Shown here piece by piece: positions 33,141 to 45,348 of a stretch of DNA of 64,000 bases (position 1 is its first letter; every line of letters begins with the position of its first letter). The position numbers and the translations under genes are program-made. Origin of the DNA: Antedon bifida (lineage: Eukaryota; Echinodermata; Crinoidea; Comatulida; Antedonidae). The stretch covers positions 1,364,001 through 1,428,000 of the forward strand of contig OY727093.1 of NCBI GenBank assembly GCA_963402885.1, given 5' to 3'. The notes under the pieces are model-generated. The model did no database searches, was not told the DNA's origin, and saw only the letters and a list, made by a program, of their open reading frames with translations.

Positions 33141-33649
33141 TAATCGATTATTTATATGAACACTCTCCCCTTTCGCTGCCCACCAACCCCAAATCCTAAA
33201 TAACAGTGCATATTATATCTGCTCAACTTTGCATACCACTTAATATACAAATTAAAGTTGAATTTGGCAATTTGTCTTCATTATGGTGCCGTATTAAACT
33301 TAAACTGTATATTGTAAAGTTAATACGTATCGGTATGTTGGTTGATCGGCAGGTCGATCTGTAAGCCTGAATAGAGCGCACTTTAATCGAGCGCGCTTTA
33401 ATCCTGCTAAAGACATTTTAAAACTGCGAAAATATAATGCTAAAAAACAAAAGTTAGGGGGAAAAAGAAGAAACCGTATGTTTGACTGACGTTGGCATGA
33501 CAAATGCCGCCACCATGAGATGACTGGGTCAAGAGAGCTTCCGTCGTCTACCAACTCGCATTTATAAACAATAAAGCCTCCCATATGGAGTGAGTGTAAC
33601 CCCGGGTCAAGCTGTCACTTTGGAATTTGTTGGGAAGTACAGTGCCAAA

Positions 33650-33824
33650 CCAATGATGGTAATCCTTAATTAATACCATGACCCAACATACATTCACAAA
33701 TCATTTTGTACTCGCGTGTTGGAGTAAAATTCGAGGGACAATCTCGTGGGTTTGATACACTTTTTCGTCCTCTCGTGTGCCGGATGAATATTACTCTCGT
33801 GTCGAACCAATGATGGTAATCCTT
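33650..33824. repeat. Direct repeat pair, 157 bp apart
   Basis: CCAATGATGGTAATCCTT occurs at 33650-33667 and 33807-33824. Both copies continue into a similar ATTAATA segment, suggesting a diverged 157-bp tandem duplication. Confidence 0.7.
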
Positions 33825-36693
33825 GATTAATATGAACATGACTGTAATACTATTTTGTTTGAAGCTAGCTTCATTCATGATAAGTTAATATTGCAACATT
33901 TATTAATAACAAAATCGTATATAGTTAAGCTTGAGGACAAATATAAATACCTTTACCTTTAATATTATTAAATAGTTTATCAATAGAGTGCGATAGAGTA
34001 CTAGTATTAAGGTCCGGTTCTCAAATCAACTACTATTGCGCCACCTATAGTTTAGATGGTCAAGTAACTTGTCAAAAAGTCCATTTGAGGTCACATAAAA
34101 TGAGATAACTTAATCGTTTCAATATTGTTTGTAAATTGTGTACCTCATTAGGCTACACATAAGGCACAGTGTCCTGAGGATGTATACCCAGCGGGAATTC
34201 TTACGTTTCATCGCGTGTGCCATTATGAATTTGACACTACTTGGTCGCAATCTGTAGGCCTACCATTACCACATTGAACTTGCACATGTCATCACACAAG
34301 AACACATTACATTATACATACAACAAACGCTACATTTATCTTGGCCTGTACATTTATATCTGTATATATTTATAGCATATGACCATTTTAGTTTGTGCTT
34401 TTTCAAATGTTTTGGTTGTGTATTGTCTTTTGGGAAAATGACAAAAGGCTTCCTACTTTCTAGGATTTTTATCAGAAAATCTTTATTGTTTTGACAACTC
34501 TTGTAACAGCATCATGCTGATTTTACCATTTTTCGCCTAACTGTATAGGGCCTAGCTGTAGGGCCTCTGTATAGGGCCTAATGTATGTATATATTTTTCA
34601 TCATTTCAATTCTCCCACCCCTTCAACTCCGTGTAATGGTATTTTTTCAAAGAGGAATGTAGATAAAGGTAGATTAGATTAGAGTTCATTTCATGCCATC
34701 TTGTCGTTGGCTTTGTGCTTTGTTTTTTATATTCGTATGTTTACATGAAGTGATGAAGTCTAATACATAAATAAATAAACATCAAAAACAGAGTCTAAGT
34801 TCCTCTATTATTTGACATGGTAGGAATTATTCACTCTGGCTTCATGTTATGACAAAAGCTAGTACAATCACCTTTTTATTGTTGATAATGATAATTAATG
34901 GCGGTAATGGTGTTTAAATTGTTCATACCGTTGAGTGATTCGATCGTTTTTAGGAAAGTTGAAAAATGATGATTGTTGTTACTGTTGCGACCCCATGACC
35001 ATGCGACATGTCTTGGTGACAAATTGAGAATAATTGAATGATGCCTCCTCACATCTTAGTCATTAACATTTTGGTGACAGTTATGTTAAATTGAGACTTA
35101 ATAAGGTTGTGTGTAATGTCAACACGACACCTCAACACACGATTTAGACCAATTTATCTGTTTTTGATGGTTGTTGGAGATAATGTCAAGATATGATAGA
35201 GATGTGAGATAATAGGACACCCAGTTATTTCTGGTAGTGGTACCGTATTCTAGATTATAGACTGTGTTTCTTCTTAATACAGTAAAAAGATAAATATTTT
35301 GGCACATGTGGTACTTCCTGTGTATAATTGAGCTCAGAAACATATTTTCCAGACAAAAATTGAAACGCCGAATGGTGGACTATTAACTTAAAAAGACAAA
35401 TAATAGACTTGGATCAAAACCGAAGTAGCGTACAGGCCTTATTACAGTTCGACTGTCTATATTACACTGTAGGCTATACTCAAATGTTTTTTTTTAGATT
35501 GCATGTAAGAAGAATATATATGTTGTGTTTTATACATTTTTATTGTTAATATATTGTACTATTTTTATAGTCCAAAGACATTAAATAGACTATTTGCTTA
35601 CATTTCGATTTTTCTTATATATGTATCAGTTGATCTAGATTTCAATGATTTGATGGATGATATGTTTTTCTTCACCATTATACAACAATTTACTTTTATC
35701 ACTCAATTTCTTATCTTGACGTTCGACCTTGTCAATAGGCGTACCTTATCATGCTATGCTCCTCCCATTCAAATCCCCTCCCATTATGCTGTGGGCGTAT
35801 CTTACTTACCACACCACATAGCCCACGTGAATGACATACGTCTTGTTTTGATTGACAGCTGCCTGTCAAAGATGAAGGTGTGAACAATACCTCGTTTTGC
35901 TTTTGTTCTTTTGTGAAAGCATTACAAAATAATGATTTCCTTTTTAGTGAAACAGTTGACGAAATTTTCAAAAAATTGGAAATTAACCTTCTTAATTAAG
36001 CAGACCTCTGTTATCATCAAATTGATAAAACTTTTTGGGAAAAAAAATTGGATGCCACAGACAAAAAGAAGGATTCCTATTTGTTTGTAAAATTATGAAA
36101 GTGTTAATTTTTGTTTCTTGAATGTACGTATTGATTTGCACAGTAGGCCTATATCGAATAAATATGTGATAATATAGTACAGTGTATTATATTTATTTAC
36201 ACGAGAAATATACATAATGAAGTTGTATAGGCCTAAATCATGAATTTATTATTTTAACACAGTTATGGACAAAAAACAATTAGTTCAATTTAAAATGTCT
36301 TTGAGTTACTGTAGTTAGTGTAAGAAGTGCATGTGTTGGACTATTTCATGTTCGTTAGACTCTTATTTTTTGTTGGGTCACTGTGGACCTGGTGGATATG
36401 TTATTTCCTTAGACTCCATATTATGTGTTTCAATTACTTATAGGCCTATTTATATTATAAAGCATTCTGCATGACTTGGGAGTCATGGAGCTCTAGTGTC
36501 TCTTTGGAAGTCTCGGACTTATAAAATAATATATAAATGAACTGTTCATATTAAACGTTTATCAGAACCAATATATTATACAGTATTAGTGTATCCGTTA
36601 CGATTTATATAAATGATATGAAATGCTGATATAGGCCTAAACCTGTGTCCTATATCGCCAATATATTTTAAGGGTATATCCGATTGACCACAG

Positions 36694-36740
36694 CACCACA
36701 AATTTACCACACCACCACAAATTTACCACACCACCACACC
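36694..36740. repeat. 19-bp tandem repeat, about 2.5 copies
   Basis: CACCACAAATTTACCACAC twice in tandem, then a partial third unit. Confidence 0.85.
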
Positions 36741-37360
36741 TAAACATAAGGTATTACAAATATTGTGCACTATGCGACTACTGAAAGCTTTTAGATTTGA
36801 CAGCAAGAATCCGTTTTTGATGAGATATTAGACTTGTCTTGTCTTTGAATAAACAAACAAATGCCACCATGTAAGCGGAGGTGTACTAGAGGGCGGTGTT
36901 TCGATGTCAGGTGATGATGGGCATGTGCTAGTGACGGTGAGGAAGTGTTTGGACATCTGACCGATTTGACCACTCCTTAGGGAGAGAATCAATTTTAAAA
37001 GGAAGTGATAGGCCTGACGTTGTTTGATTCTGTACATTTTCGTGCTGTATAAAAGATTTACTAATCCTATATTGATAAACACATCTTTAATATTGGTTGG
37101 TGATAACACCACCTTTCAATGGTCAGTGCTTGACCGGATGTTCCATTGAAACGTACAGTTCGCGTTGATGTAGTCTGCGAGGAGGTTGTGACACGCGTGC
37201 AATACATGATACGCATGTAATACGTAGCAGCCCCAAGTATTATCGTCATAATACGCTTTTTATACCATATAGAAACAGTCATTAATTTTAATAACTGCGT
37301 TCTTATTTTTCCTCAAACACTAACTTTTAATTCTGTCGTATAATAACCAATGATAATATG

Positions 37361-37388
37361 ATTATTAATGATCATAATCATTAATAAT
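37361..37388. other. AT-rich perfect palindrome
   Basis: ATTATTAATGAT and its exact reverse complement are separated by CATA. The TAAT/ATTA-rich arms resemble paired homeodomain sites as well as a small hairpin. Confidence 0.6.
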
Positions 37389-38729
37389 GATCATGACACC
37401 GAAATTAATATCACTGTGTGGATACCATCCAACAGGTGGGGGAGTTCAAGTTTGTAAGGCGATGAAACTGTGCTTGTATTGACATGTAAATATGACCCAC
37501 ACACGTCTTTCTCCGGGGATTTATTCTCGTTGACATTTCGTGCAATTTAATCCGTACACTCGCAGTCGGCAAACACCTAAAATCCACATATCCTGATTGA
37601 ATTTCATCTACTTTCAAAAAGAACCCCTTTAAAATTAAAGCGTAATAAACATTTGTTAGTGATTTGACGAGAGCGTACGCGCGTATTGCGTCTATGAGGC
37701 GCGTTATGGGGATGGGTGACGTGAAAGCAAGAATAGTCGTTGTGTAGTAAGGGGATCATCTTGTGATCTTAAGCTACCACAATCTGTCAGTTGTAGGCCC
37801 TATTCGAGTCTTCGGAGATTTATCAATGAGTTATGCCTCATGTATCGATAGTTTATCCAGGGTTATAGGGAACTTTTTAATGTCTAGGGCCTAATACAAA
37901 TATTAATCAAAGGCGCGCATATTGTCGACAATCTCGCGCGTTGCATGAATGTACTTAAACATAAGCTTTAACAAATACAGCCGTCCGGGCCAAATATTGT
38001 CCGGATGCCCATTCACCTCACTGACCATTCAAATCGCCTTAGGCTAGCGTAATGGACGGTTTAAGCTGTTTATTATGTGCTAAACGTCCGTTGAATACCT
38101 GATCGCGTCAGTTTTTGTGCGATATTTACCCAATTGAACTTGTAATGCAAACATAGGCCTATTGACATTTTCTACACATGTCTCCCATCATCATCTCGCT
38201 ACCGGCATACTGCATTGAATATGTTTAAAATATACACAAAAACATTCAGATTGTCCATGTTTGTTATAAACTTTTTGATCAATTTACTCGGTTCGGCATT
38301 TGTGGACTTTTCATATATATTGTTGTTTATTCAAATTAAAAAATGCTGAATTGAGTTCTAATTTACATGAGGTAAAAACATCAAAAGGTAAAAAAAGTAC
38401 AACAAATGTAAAAATACAAACTCATTCATAACAATATATAGGCCTACAATTCCAAAAACGCGAACGATGTCAAGAACGAATACTTTTTTCCCGGTTGAAT
38501 ACAATATGATTTTATTAATAATTTTCCAATAATTACACAGACATTATTTCTTTCGTAAATAATTATAATTGCTTTTTCTGAATCAATAAAATACGGTACT
38601 CATAGGTTAGATCAGGTTGAAAACATAATAATAATAATAATGATAATGTCTAAAAACGCCGCCCATAGGACGCTGGGAACCATATGGGAACGTCCAATTA
38701 GTCGTGTAGAAGGAGGTTCATGAGACGAC

Positions 38730-38900
38730 ACAATTGCGGAGTATTTAGTCGACACTGTGAGCATATTCTGGGGTATTTATTAAAGGGGGTCTATTTTAGT
38801 TAAAGGTGACACTATTCCGGGGTATTTAGTCGACACCATTAGGAGGTCTATTTTAGTAAAATGCGTCGCATAAGGGGGTCTATGTTAGTGAAATGAAACT
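38730..38900. repeat. Degenerate GGGGTATTTAGTCGACAC repeat
   Basis: Alternating blocks of a GGGGTATTTAGTCGACAC-like word and GGGGTCTATTTTAGT recur about three times with drift. Confidence 0.6.
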
Positions 38901-40810
38901 AACGAAGCTTTCACTAGAGTGTGATAATTCAGATGATTAGATCTGGGTGTCCAGAGATGAGTTGTTTTGTGACTATTCGATACTTTCTCTATTGTTTGTA
39001 AATTGTAAAAAGACTCTGATGACACACTGTGAGATTGACTGGTCCTTTTTTACACATGAATGACTGATAGGCATGATGCGTCGTCCTAATCCATATAAGG
39101 GCATTCGTTCTGAATACCTGTTTTCTATATGCAGTATTAAGTATACTGAATGTTGTATTGATACATAATTCATGAATATACCATATAATATAGGCCTATG
39201 TGATTAATTTAGTCAAGCTTTTTCCGGACAGAGACAGGATGAATCGACCATTACAGTTCCAATAATAATGGTTGTAATACTGGGCTAACACGCATGCTCA
39301 TATTAATCGTTTAAATTATACCGTCGCCTTCATCTTCTCTTCTGTTACAAAAGTTTTCTATCATATTGATTCCGATCGATATTTTTTTCTTCGTTTTGTA
39401 GCGTTCAGGCCGAACCTTAATTGTAGAATGTCTGTATAGGCCTAACTATTCCTGAATTAAACACCAAACCTGCATTTGATTGACTTTTTGATTCTCTGTT
39501 TATTAAAACCACAATTCAAGAGTGGATTAAAATCCCATTCCTCATCACGTCAAGCAATTCCCATAATGTAAATACTCGCTGAGATAAACAGCGGAAAAAG
39601 TGGAATACTGCATACAGCCGAAATAGCAGCAGTGGCGGCAGCGCAGGAACCCAGCTGACGAATTTCAGTCACTTATAACTTAATTATCGTCTCTATTCTT
39701 TTTTACATAAACTACCGTACTGGTAATACTTTAACGTTTAACTTTGGGTTTATTTATGATGATTTCACTGTAAAAAAGTCAAAATAAATCATTACATTTA
39801 AGACAATGGGCTTCCGGATGACTTTATTTTTATATTATTTTTCCCCGATCCAATTTTGATCAAAGTTTATAATAATTACGGTACGTGACACAATTCAAAT
39901 TATCTTTCTGGGGGACAATTATAAATATATATTTTTTTTTTAATAAAAAAAAACATAACATATAAACAAAATCGATTATAGATACTTTATTGATAGTCAA
40001 AAGTACTTCTTGCAGGAAGTTCCGAATAGTGCATTTATGACGGTTTTCACTGTAGTCTGCTCAGAATATTATACGCAGATATGTTTTTACATGTACATTT
40101 TCTACTATTATGTAATAAAGAATCATTAGAATAAATGAAGGCTGTCGTACTTACTCCCTAATTAAGACCTAATTGGGCACTTTAAGTGCAAAATGATTTA
40201 ACAACCCAAGCGTGCGACTTACAATAATGACTCGACGTAGTTATTTAGACCATGATTTTTATTCGAAGTAGAAAACTTACTGTTTTCGTCAAAACTATTA
40301 TTATTATTATTATTATTTCGCTTATATGCCTAACCTCAGACTATTAAATTGGAATAGAGTTAGTGGATAACGTTTGTGTGGAATTATAGACCCCTTTACA
40401 AGATGCATCAGTTTTCGCATATTTTATTCTTACGAAATTAATATAATATTGTTGTTTTTTTTATGACCCAACTTGACCTACGAATAATACAAGCTGTGGA
40501 ACATTCTGCAGAGATTAAACATTTACAACCGTTTAACAAAGTACTCACTCTTAGTCGTGCAAACTTAGCATAAACATACCAAACAAATTGAATGCTTAAT
40601 TAGAGTCCGTTTGCTTCGTTAAAACTCAATAACATAAAGGGGTACTTAGTATCGTAAGTTTACAAACGTTTTGTTTATAACTAAAATAATTATGTTACCT
40701 TTGATTTGACAAGTTTAAGGAGGACACAAGATAGTTTAGTAAACCAAGATAATTCGAACCGATTCACCTTTTTTTAGTTTCCTAATGTTTATATTATCAA
40801 TGTACTGTAT

Positions 40811-41098
40811 ATTGTTATTGGCCTTTAAATGCGTCAACAATCAATTTAAAAACGTTATTTATAAACGCGTTTTTTATTTTAACGAAACATCCGCACTCTG
40901 TCATTTACAATTTTATTTTTTTCAGTTTAAATCGTTGCCTTAATTTTATGACAATAAAAGAAATAATTAAATATCGTATGTGTGTATATTATATCCTCTC
41001 GTGTTTTAGCCAATACGAATTTTATAATGTAGGCCTATATTGTTATAGGCTTTAATGCGTCAACAATCATTTTAAAAACGTTATTTATAAACGCGTAT
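40811..41098. repeat. Two direct copies of a 60-bp segment, about 229 bp apart
   Basis: 40811-40870 and 41039-41098 share TGTTATNGGC, TGCGTCAACAATCA and AACGTTATTTATAAACGCGT with a few indels. It is an old local duplication or two insertions of one repeat; no TIR was seen. Confidence 0.8.
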
Positions 41099-42699
41099 TT
41101 GAAATGCAGACCATGACCATTAGGCCATTCTATACAAGAGAATAAGTGGAAGATTAAAATATATTGAACAGTAAGTAATTTGGACGTTATAACATTTTAT
41201 AACTGCAATCACCGACCAAGGTTAAGAAATAGTGAAGATTTATAATTGAAATATCATTAACAGGTCATTTCCATACAATTTGCTATCCTTGGATTGAAAA
41301 TAGATGCCTCTTGAAATGTTCAACATTTGACAATTCCTATTCACACTAAAAGGTGTGAAACGGGGAACAATGACGAGGGCCTGGGTGTACAATACCCGGA
41401 TGAATGACGTGTGAAGGGGGTTCATCAGTCATTGTCTTATTCCATAGAGTATTGTAGTAAACAGACTCCATTAGCCAACTGACAAGTCGATGGCAATTTT
41501 AATTTGGAATTAATTAAGTGTCTGTTATGTCAATCATAATAATGCCCAAAATGTACGTTCATTATCAAGATTTCTTGTTACTAAAATAGTATTAAAATTT
41601 AACTTCATAATTCAAAATTACAGCGGAAGGGTATACAATACAGCTAAAAATACATACATTATATACTGGCCTATAGTATTAGGTCAGTTTTATGATTGAA
41701 AATATACAATAAAGAAGAATTAGACTACACTTAACACACAAATATTACGGATCTTTTAAAATTATGCATTCATGCCGTATGCCCCTATTTTAAACGTTTT
41801 TCTATTTAATAATATAATTTCTTTACAAATGTTTCAATATTTTATTTGATGACATGGTTGCCTTCATTATATTCATAGCATTATTTTCTTCAACTTTTAC
41901 GATCGGTTAATTAAAAAAAATGTAATTTATTTTAAACTTTGCGTAGGCAGGTCATGAGAAAAGAAAACAAAACTTATCCCACTACAGACTAGAAGTCTGT
42001 AAAATAACTATCAACTTACAATTATCCACTAAATGCATGCTTTGTGAGGATTTCATAATTTAGATAAAAACCACTTGAGTAAAAAGTTGATAGTCCGTTT
42101 GGTAGTTTAGATTAATTTAGATATAATGGGTAAGTTTAGGTGGTACCCACAGTAAACAGAGGGATACACAGAGTAAAGGCGTTTCAAGTAATAAATACTG
42201 TTTGAAATGAAACCCAACCAACGACTTCCAACAATATCATTAACTTTTGTTGGTTATTAAAGATGGTTTGTCATTGACTTAGGATAATTTACTAATGGAC
42301 TGTTACCCTTATGTGGTCTAGGTTCACTTTACGTGGTATATTTAGGTATGTTTGATTTACTTATCCGATGTACATTTGCCCCGGTTTCTGTTGAAATCCA
42401 GAGAATGTAAATATACTTAAGTAATGCTTTTCGAAGACGGTAGCTGTTGTTGATAATGAAGAAAAGAGAAATCCAAACTATGTCAATATAGAATGTATAG
42501 TTTAGTAAAAGGAGTTTTTTTGCTAACACCCGTTTAACAATAGTTCATGATTAGAAAGTTGAAGCAACAACACAGCCAGTCAAACAAAAGAAATCCACAA
42601 AGACGCATTGTACGAACGCGCTTACAAATTGTCTTCACAAATCCTTTTCATAAAACTTTTTTTAAAAGAAAGGGAGTTGAATAAAAAACAAAATCACAC

Positions 42700-43300
42700 G
42701 ATTGGCTGAGAGTAGATTTATGTGACGTCACGTCCAACCGTTACGCTAATTGGGGGATCTATTACATGATTGACAGATTACGTCATTTGTGAATGGACAT
42801 AATGAGCTGACACATAAATGACAGGCTGGCTTTAGCACCTTGGTGTGATGTGAATTGCTATAGGCCGTCAAACCCACCACACTCGTGCATTATCGAGTTG
42901 TTAGCGAAGGAGGAAACACACACTATCTTAGAACCTCCTCTTTGTACAGCCTCCAGCAATTATTAGACATCCGGAAGTTTATATAGTAATATTGGAATCT
43001 TGTAACCAGCAGAATACGTCTATTACTTGATAACCCAAACCGGACAGGATATTATAATGGTTTTTGAAACCCTGTGCTAAGTTTGATAAAGTCTGAACTA
43101 AGTTGAAGATCCGTTCAGGCGAATTTGATTGGTAGCAGGTATAACGGTTCATCTTGCAAGAAGGTTAGCAAGCATACTGTGTTATTTGTTCTATATTGGT
43201 AGCTCAGTGTGTTTCTGTTTGGACTGTTTGCTGAAGTACGCCTGATCATACAAACACTTGGTGCTTAAACACTTTACCACGTTCATTCCAGTGCTGAAAC
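42700..43300 (+). promoter_or_regulatory. Frizzled-5/8 upstream regulatory region and 5' UTR
   Basis: Within 600 bp of the start codon: an inverted CCAAT box (GATTGGCTGAG, about 42700), a full palindromic CRE TGACGTCA (42723-42730), a TAATTG core (about 42748), a PBX-MEIS type decamer TGATTGACAG (42767-42776), a second CRE/ATF-like TTACGTCA (42778-42785) and another TGACAG half-site (42819-42824). An ETS site CCGGAAGT (42971-42978) is followed at once by TTATATAG, a TATA-like element. A start near 43010 would leave about 290 nt of 5' UTR. The motifs are seen directly; their use is inferred. Confidence 0.5.
43057..43080 (+). CDS. Upstream ORF (7 codons) in the Frizzled-5/8 leader
   Basis: ATG at 43057 in strong context (A at -3, G at +4) encodes MVFETLC then TAA. 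It lies 220 bp before the Frizzled start, and I see no other ATG between it and the Frizzled ATG. If transcription starts near the TATA-like element at 42979 it would be in the mRNA and could reduce Frizzled translation. Confidence 0.4.
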   Translation: MVFETLC

Positions 43301-44941
43301 ATGGCGTTCATCGTATATGCTGTTTCTATAATTTTGGGACTTTTATTTTCACCGTGCTTATCGGTTCGTGAACCTAGATGTGAAGAGATCACCATCCCTA
43401 TGTGCAGAGGGATTGGGTACAACATGACTTACATGCCGAACCAGTTTAACCATGATTCGCAAGAGGAAGCTGGAATGGAAGTTCATCAATTCTGGCCTCT
43501 CGTTGAGATCAAATGTTCTCCAGATTTGAAATTCTTCCTTTGCAGCATGTATACACCAATTTGTGTTACAAACTATCGTAAACCTTTACCAGCTTGTCGA
43601 AGTGTATGTGAACGGGCCAAATCTGGATGTGCCCCACTTATGAGACAGTATGGGTTTGCTTGGCCCGAAAGAATGCGATGTGAAGATTTACCTGTATATG
43701 GTGGCGACCAACTTTGCATGGATTTTAATACCAGTGAAACCAGTACAACACAACCTACAGGTATTGTACAACCAACTAAACCAACCAAACCTTGGATTAA
43801 ACCTGATATTTACCGTACAATTAAACCAAAAACCGAATGTACTTGTTCATGTCGTGCACCAATGGTACAAATACCAGAAATTAGCTCATACTACAACCAA
43901 GTTACTACTGGTGGTGTACCAAATTGTGGTACACCATGTCGTGGTGCGTTTTTCTCAGAAGACGAAAAAACTTTTGCTTCATTTTGGATTGGTCTTTGGT
44001 CAATCTTATGCTGCATATCAACATTTATAACAATTCTTACTTATTGTATTGACTCTGAACGATTCAAGTATCCAGAAAGGCCTATTATATTTCTAAGCGG
44101 TTGTTATCTATTCGTATCAATTGGGTACATCATCCGTTTGGTTGCAGGCCACGAAGCTATAGCCTGTGACGGGGCAACCGTTCGTTACGACACCACCGGA
44201 CCGGCCATGTGTACCTTGGTATTCCTTCTCATCTATTTCTTCGGAATGGCTAGTTCTCTTTGGTGGGTTATCCTGTCGTTTACGTGGTTTTTAGCTGCTG
44301 GTTTAAAATGGGGAAGTGAAGCTATCGCAAGTTATTCTCAATTCTTTCATCTTGCTGTTTGGTTGATTCCAAGTGTAAAGACAATTGCTGTTCTGGCGAC
44401 CAGTTCAATTGATGGAGACTCAATAACTGGAATATGTTACGTCGGAAACCAAAACATGGACAATTTACGAGGATTTGTTCTCATTCCACTCATTGTATAT
44501 CTACTCATCGGATCTTTTTTTTTACTGGCTGGATTCGTATCATTATTCAGAATCAGACACGTTATCAAACAAGGTGGTACAAAAACTGATAAACTAGAAA
44601 AACTAATGATCCGAATTGGCGTATTTACAGTTTTATACACGGTGCCAGCAACAATCGTTGTAGCCTGTTACTTCTACGAACAACATTCTCACGATAAATG
44701 GAACACTAGTTATAATTGTCAATCGTGTAAATCATCCAACAATATTTCACCTGATTATTCAGTATTTATGTTAAAATATTTCATGTGCCTTGTTGTGGGT
44801 ATCACATCAGGTTTTTGGATTTGGTCGAGTAAAACTTTAGATTCTTGGAGAAAGTTTTATGAAAGACTTTGTGGCTATGAGTCTAGGCCTGTTGTTAGTG
44901 GGCCTGTAAATACTAAAGCACTGTCCTTAGCTCATGTTTAA
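43301..44941 (+). CDS. fzd5/8: Frizzled-5/8 class Wnt receptor
   Basis: Seven-pass plasma-membrane receptor for Wnt ligands, signalling through Dishevelled. The 546 residues are complete: signal peptide about 1-21, then a cysteine-rich domain with all ten cysteines (27, 35, 72, 81, 88, 99, 103, 110, 127, 139) and the class-specific blocks YMPNQFNHD, EVHQFWPLVEI, CSPDLKFFLCSMYTPIC and CERAKSGCAPLMRQYGFAWP. These point to Fz5/8. A T/P-rich linker follows, then TM segments near 226-250, 260-282, 303-333, 347-367, 390-414, 437-459 and 487-508. The cytoplasmic KTLDSW at 511-516 fits the Dishevelled-binding KTxxxW, and the C-terminus LSLAHV resembles a PDZ ligand. N-glycosylation sequons lie at N41, N143, N468 and N481. 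The single exon matches vertebrate FZD5/FZD8. In sea urchins the orthologue acts in anterior neuroectoderm patterning; a similar role here is inference. Start context AACATGG is good. Confidence 0.98.
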   Translation: MAFIVYAVSIILGLLFSPCLSVREPRCEEITIPMCRGIGYNMTYMPNQFNHDSQEEAGMEVHQFWPLVEIKCSPDLKFFLCSMYTPICVTNYRKPLPACRSVCERAKSGCAPLMRQYGFAWPERMRCEDLPVYGGDQLCMDFNTSETSTTQPTGIVQPTKPTKPWIKPDIYRTIKPKTECTCSCRAPMVQIPEISSYYNQVTTGGVPNCGTPCRGAFFSEDEKTFASFWIGLWSILCCISTFITILTYCIDSERFKYPERPIIFLSGCYLFVSIGYIIRLVAGHEAIACDGATVRYDTTGPAMCTLVFLLIYFFGMASSLWWVILSFTWFLAAGLKWGSEAIASYSQFFHLAVWLIPSVKTIAVLATSSIDGDSITGICYVGNQNMDNLRGFVLIPLIVYLLIGSFFLLAGFVSLFRIRHVIKQGGTKTDKLEKLMIRIGVFTVLYTVPATIVVACYFYEQHSHDKWNTSYNCQSCKSSNNISPDYSVFMLKYFMCLVVGITSGFWIWSSKTLDSWRKFYERLCGYESRPVVSGPVNTKALSLAHV

Positions 44942-45342
44942 CAATATTATTTTAATTATATATATTTTTTAATTGAAAATTTAGATTTTTAACTTTGTAT
45001 TGAATTAGAGTTGATGCTTCAATTCTCAAAAAAAATTTTATGTCGATATGCGACTTTAAAGAACGTAAATTAGGCCCTATATTAAGTTAAGTACAAAATG
45101 ATGACTCTTTGTTTATGTTAATTTTAAAATGTTTTCACATTTTTCAACACCCCTAAAATATAGAATTCCATTTTGAAAGATATATCATGCTCTATCTAAA
45201 TAATAATGATAATGTGTACATTTAATGCTATACATTAAAAAATTCGTTGAAATTTGTAATAGCGACCTTTGACACAGAAAATCTGATGGATTATTTGTTT
45301 AGGTAGACAAACGGTAGCATACTGGAAGCTTTTAACACTTTA

Positions 45343-45348
45343 AATAAA
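45343..45348 (+). terminator. Candidate Frizzled-5/8 polyadenylation signal
   Basis: The first canonical AATAAA that I noticed after the stop codon, in TTTAAATAAAGAC, giving a 3' UTR of about 0.4 kb. Other downstream signals could be used. Confidence 0.4.

Larger units (their letters stand above)
25868..42699. other. Gene desert between the minisatellite and the Frizzled locus
   Basis: About 17 kb without a supportable gene. It holds one complete and one nested pair of Harbinger-like MITEs, a (CAT)n tract, several palindromes and direct repeats listed separately, and about 17 copies of TAGGCCTA. A shared word AAACGCCGAATGGTGG occurs near 26770 and again near 35362. Open frames here (for example 28136-28366 and 35554-35883) have no family features. 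Confidence 0.6.

Noticed and set aside
35554..35883. 109-codon plus ORF
   Set aside because: Hydrophobic, AT-driven composition, no splice signals or family features, and no supporting neighbour.
43573..44640. Minus and shifted plus ORFs inside the Frizzled gene (43573-43788, 43650-44030, 44437-44640)
   Set aside because: Shadows of the Frizzled reading frame.
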